NCBI GenBank assembly: GCA_017935785.1
Contig: JAGBGU010000042.1
Coordinates: forward strand, 1 to 64,000
Direction: 5' to 3'
From: Bacteroidaceae bacterium
GTDB taxonomy: Bacteria > Bacteroidota > Bacteroidia > Bacteroidales > Bacteroidaceae
DNA: 64,000 bases
Every line of letters begins with the position of its first letter. Positions within the stretch are counted from its first letter, which is position 1. The notes under the pieces are model-generated. The model was given only the letters and a program-made list of their open reading frames with translations, was not told the origin of the DNA and did not search any database. Positions 63,363 through 64,000 of this stretch are shown here, piece by piece. The position numbers were made by a program, and so were the translations under genes.

Positions 63363-64000
63363 TTACTTGTGATTGAGAGCGAGGTCTACGTTAACGGCAC
63401 AAGCCACAGAGCAACCTACCATGGGGTTGTTACCAATACCCAGGAAGCCCATCATCTCTACGTGAGCGGGAACTGATGAAGAACCTGCAAACTGAGCGTC
63501 TGAGTGCATACGGCCCAGGGTGTCGGTCATACCGTATGAAGCGGGACCTGCAGCCATGTTGTCGGGATGCAGAGTACGTCCGGTACCACCACCAGAAGCT
63601 ACGCTGAAATAGGGCTTGCCTGCACGAACGCGCTCTTTCTTATAAGTACCTGCAACGGGGTGCTGGAAACGAGTGGGGTTTGTAGAGTTACCTGTAATGG
63701 AAACATCTACGTCTTCCTTCCAAAGTACAGCCACACCTTCGCGTACGTCATCGGCGCCATAGCAGTTTACAGCGGCACGGGGACCCTTGCTGTAGGGAGT
63801 CTCGTTAACCACCTTCAGTTCACCGGTGTAGTAGTCAAACTCGGTCTGAACATATGTAAATCCGTTGATACGAGAGATGATGAGGGCAGCGTCCTTACCC
63901 AAACCGCACAGAATACAGCGCAGAGGCTTGTCTGCTGGTCTTGACTTGTTTGCCATCTGGGCAATCTTGATAGCGCCTTCAGCGGCAGCAAAAGACTCGT
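63363..64000 (-). CDS. GGGtGRT-motif protein, 5' end outside the window
   Basis: The frame runs to the window edge (ESFAAAEGAIKIAQMANKS... before the first internal Met), so the gene is partial and its true start lies beyond 64000. The diagnostic GGGTGRT occurs in FSVASGGGTGRTLHPDNMAAGP, followed by YGMTDTLGRMHSDAQFAGSSSVPAHVEMMGFLGIGNNPMVGCSVACAV. The family is widespread in anaerobes; I know of no established function. At least 212 residues are present. Gly- and Ala-rich loops suggest a nucleotide or cofactor site. Confidence 0.85.
   Translation of the reverse strand, partial: ESFAAAEGAIKIAQMANKSRPADKPLRCILCGLGKDAALIISRINGFTYVQTEFDYYTGELKVVNETPYSKGPRAAVNCYGADDVREGVAVLWKEDVDVSITGNSTNPTRFQHPVAGTYKKERVRAGKPYFSVASGGGTGRTLHPDNMAAGPASYGMTDTLGRMHSDAQFAGSSSVPAHVEMMGFLGIGNNPMVGCSVACAVNVDLALNHK

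Overview
The window is chromosomal DNA from a member of the Bacteroidales, probably Bacteroidaceae or Prevotellaceae. I cannot name the species. The grounds are the promoter signature seen about fifteen times (TAnnTTTGC near -7, usually with TTG about 20 bases upstream), the DUF4838, DUF5103 and GGGtGRT-type proteins, a tmRNA tag ending in YALAA, and a capsule locus and efflux system of Bacteroidales type.

Layout. 1-3566: an AraC-type regulator, a secreted beta-helix glycosidase and a DUF4838 lipoprotein. 3567-4526: no gene, but a palindromic repeat composite bracketed by a 78-bp inverted repeat. 4527-16358: an eight-gene operon with a GntR/LacI-type regulator first, then an MBOAT O-acyltransferase, two AlgJ/AlgX-like proteins, and four secreted proteins (propeller plus LamG-like, nucleoside-hydrolase-like, GH140-like, propeller). 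16468-20373: a DUF1080 lipoprotein, an esterase-like hydrolase, a GH16 enzyme and a TupA-like ATP-grasp protein. 21016-34580: an eleven-gene Wzx/Wzy-type capsule or exopolysaccharide operon on the minus strand. 34787-36610: tmRNA, a single-domain AICAR formyltransferase and a small basic protein. 36727-42191: a TolC/RND/adaptor efflux operon. 42308-47002: AmpG-like permease, type IX plug-like protein, TRIC/UPF0126 membrane protein, 2-hydroxyacid dehydrogenase and a small exported protein. 47042-51983: NhaC antiporter, POT peptide transporter and SulP anion transporter.

51984-54486 is a repeat-rich island. An IS200-like single-tyrosine transposase (52998-53441) sits in the middle of alternating inverted palindromic units, the arrangement of a REP-associated tyrosine transposase (RAYT) with its REP/BIME elements. 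A diverged pair of the same units lies near 3.9 kb. A separate family of four phased 21-bp palindromes occurs at 20.7 kb and 52.1 kb.

54487-60945 encodes a 2152-residue secreted surface protein with duplicated beta-solenoid-like modules, LamG-like and carbohydrate-binding-like parts, and a C-terminal tail of a type common on exported Bacteroidales proteins. The right end holds tRNA-Gly(CCC), a PerR-like Fur regulator with a likely operator over its own start site, reverse rubrerythrin, an alpha/beta hydrolase, and the 5'-truncated end of a GGGtGRT protein. Two arrays of CTAG spaced every 9 bp follow the terminators at 61.0 and 63.3 kb.

How it fits together: much of the first 35 kb concerns making, decorating (O-acetylation, pyruvylation) and cutting polysaccharides at the cell surface. 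The substrate of the eight-gene operon cannot be read from the sequence.
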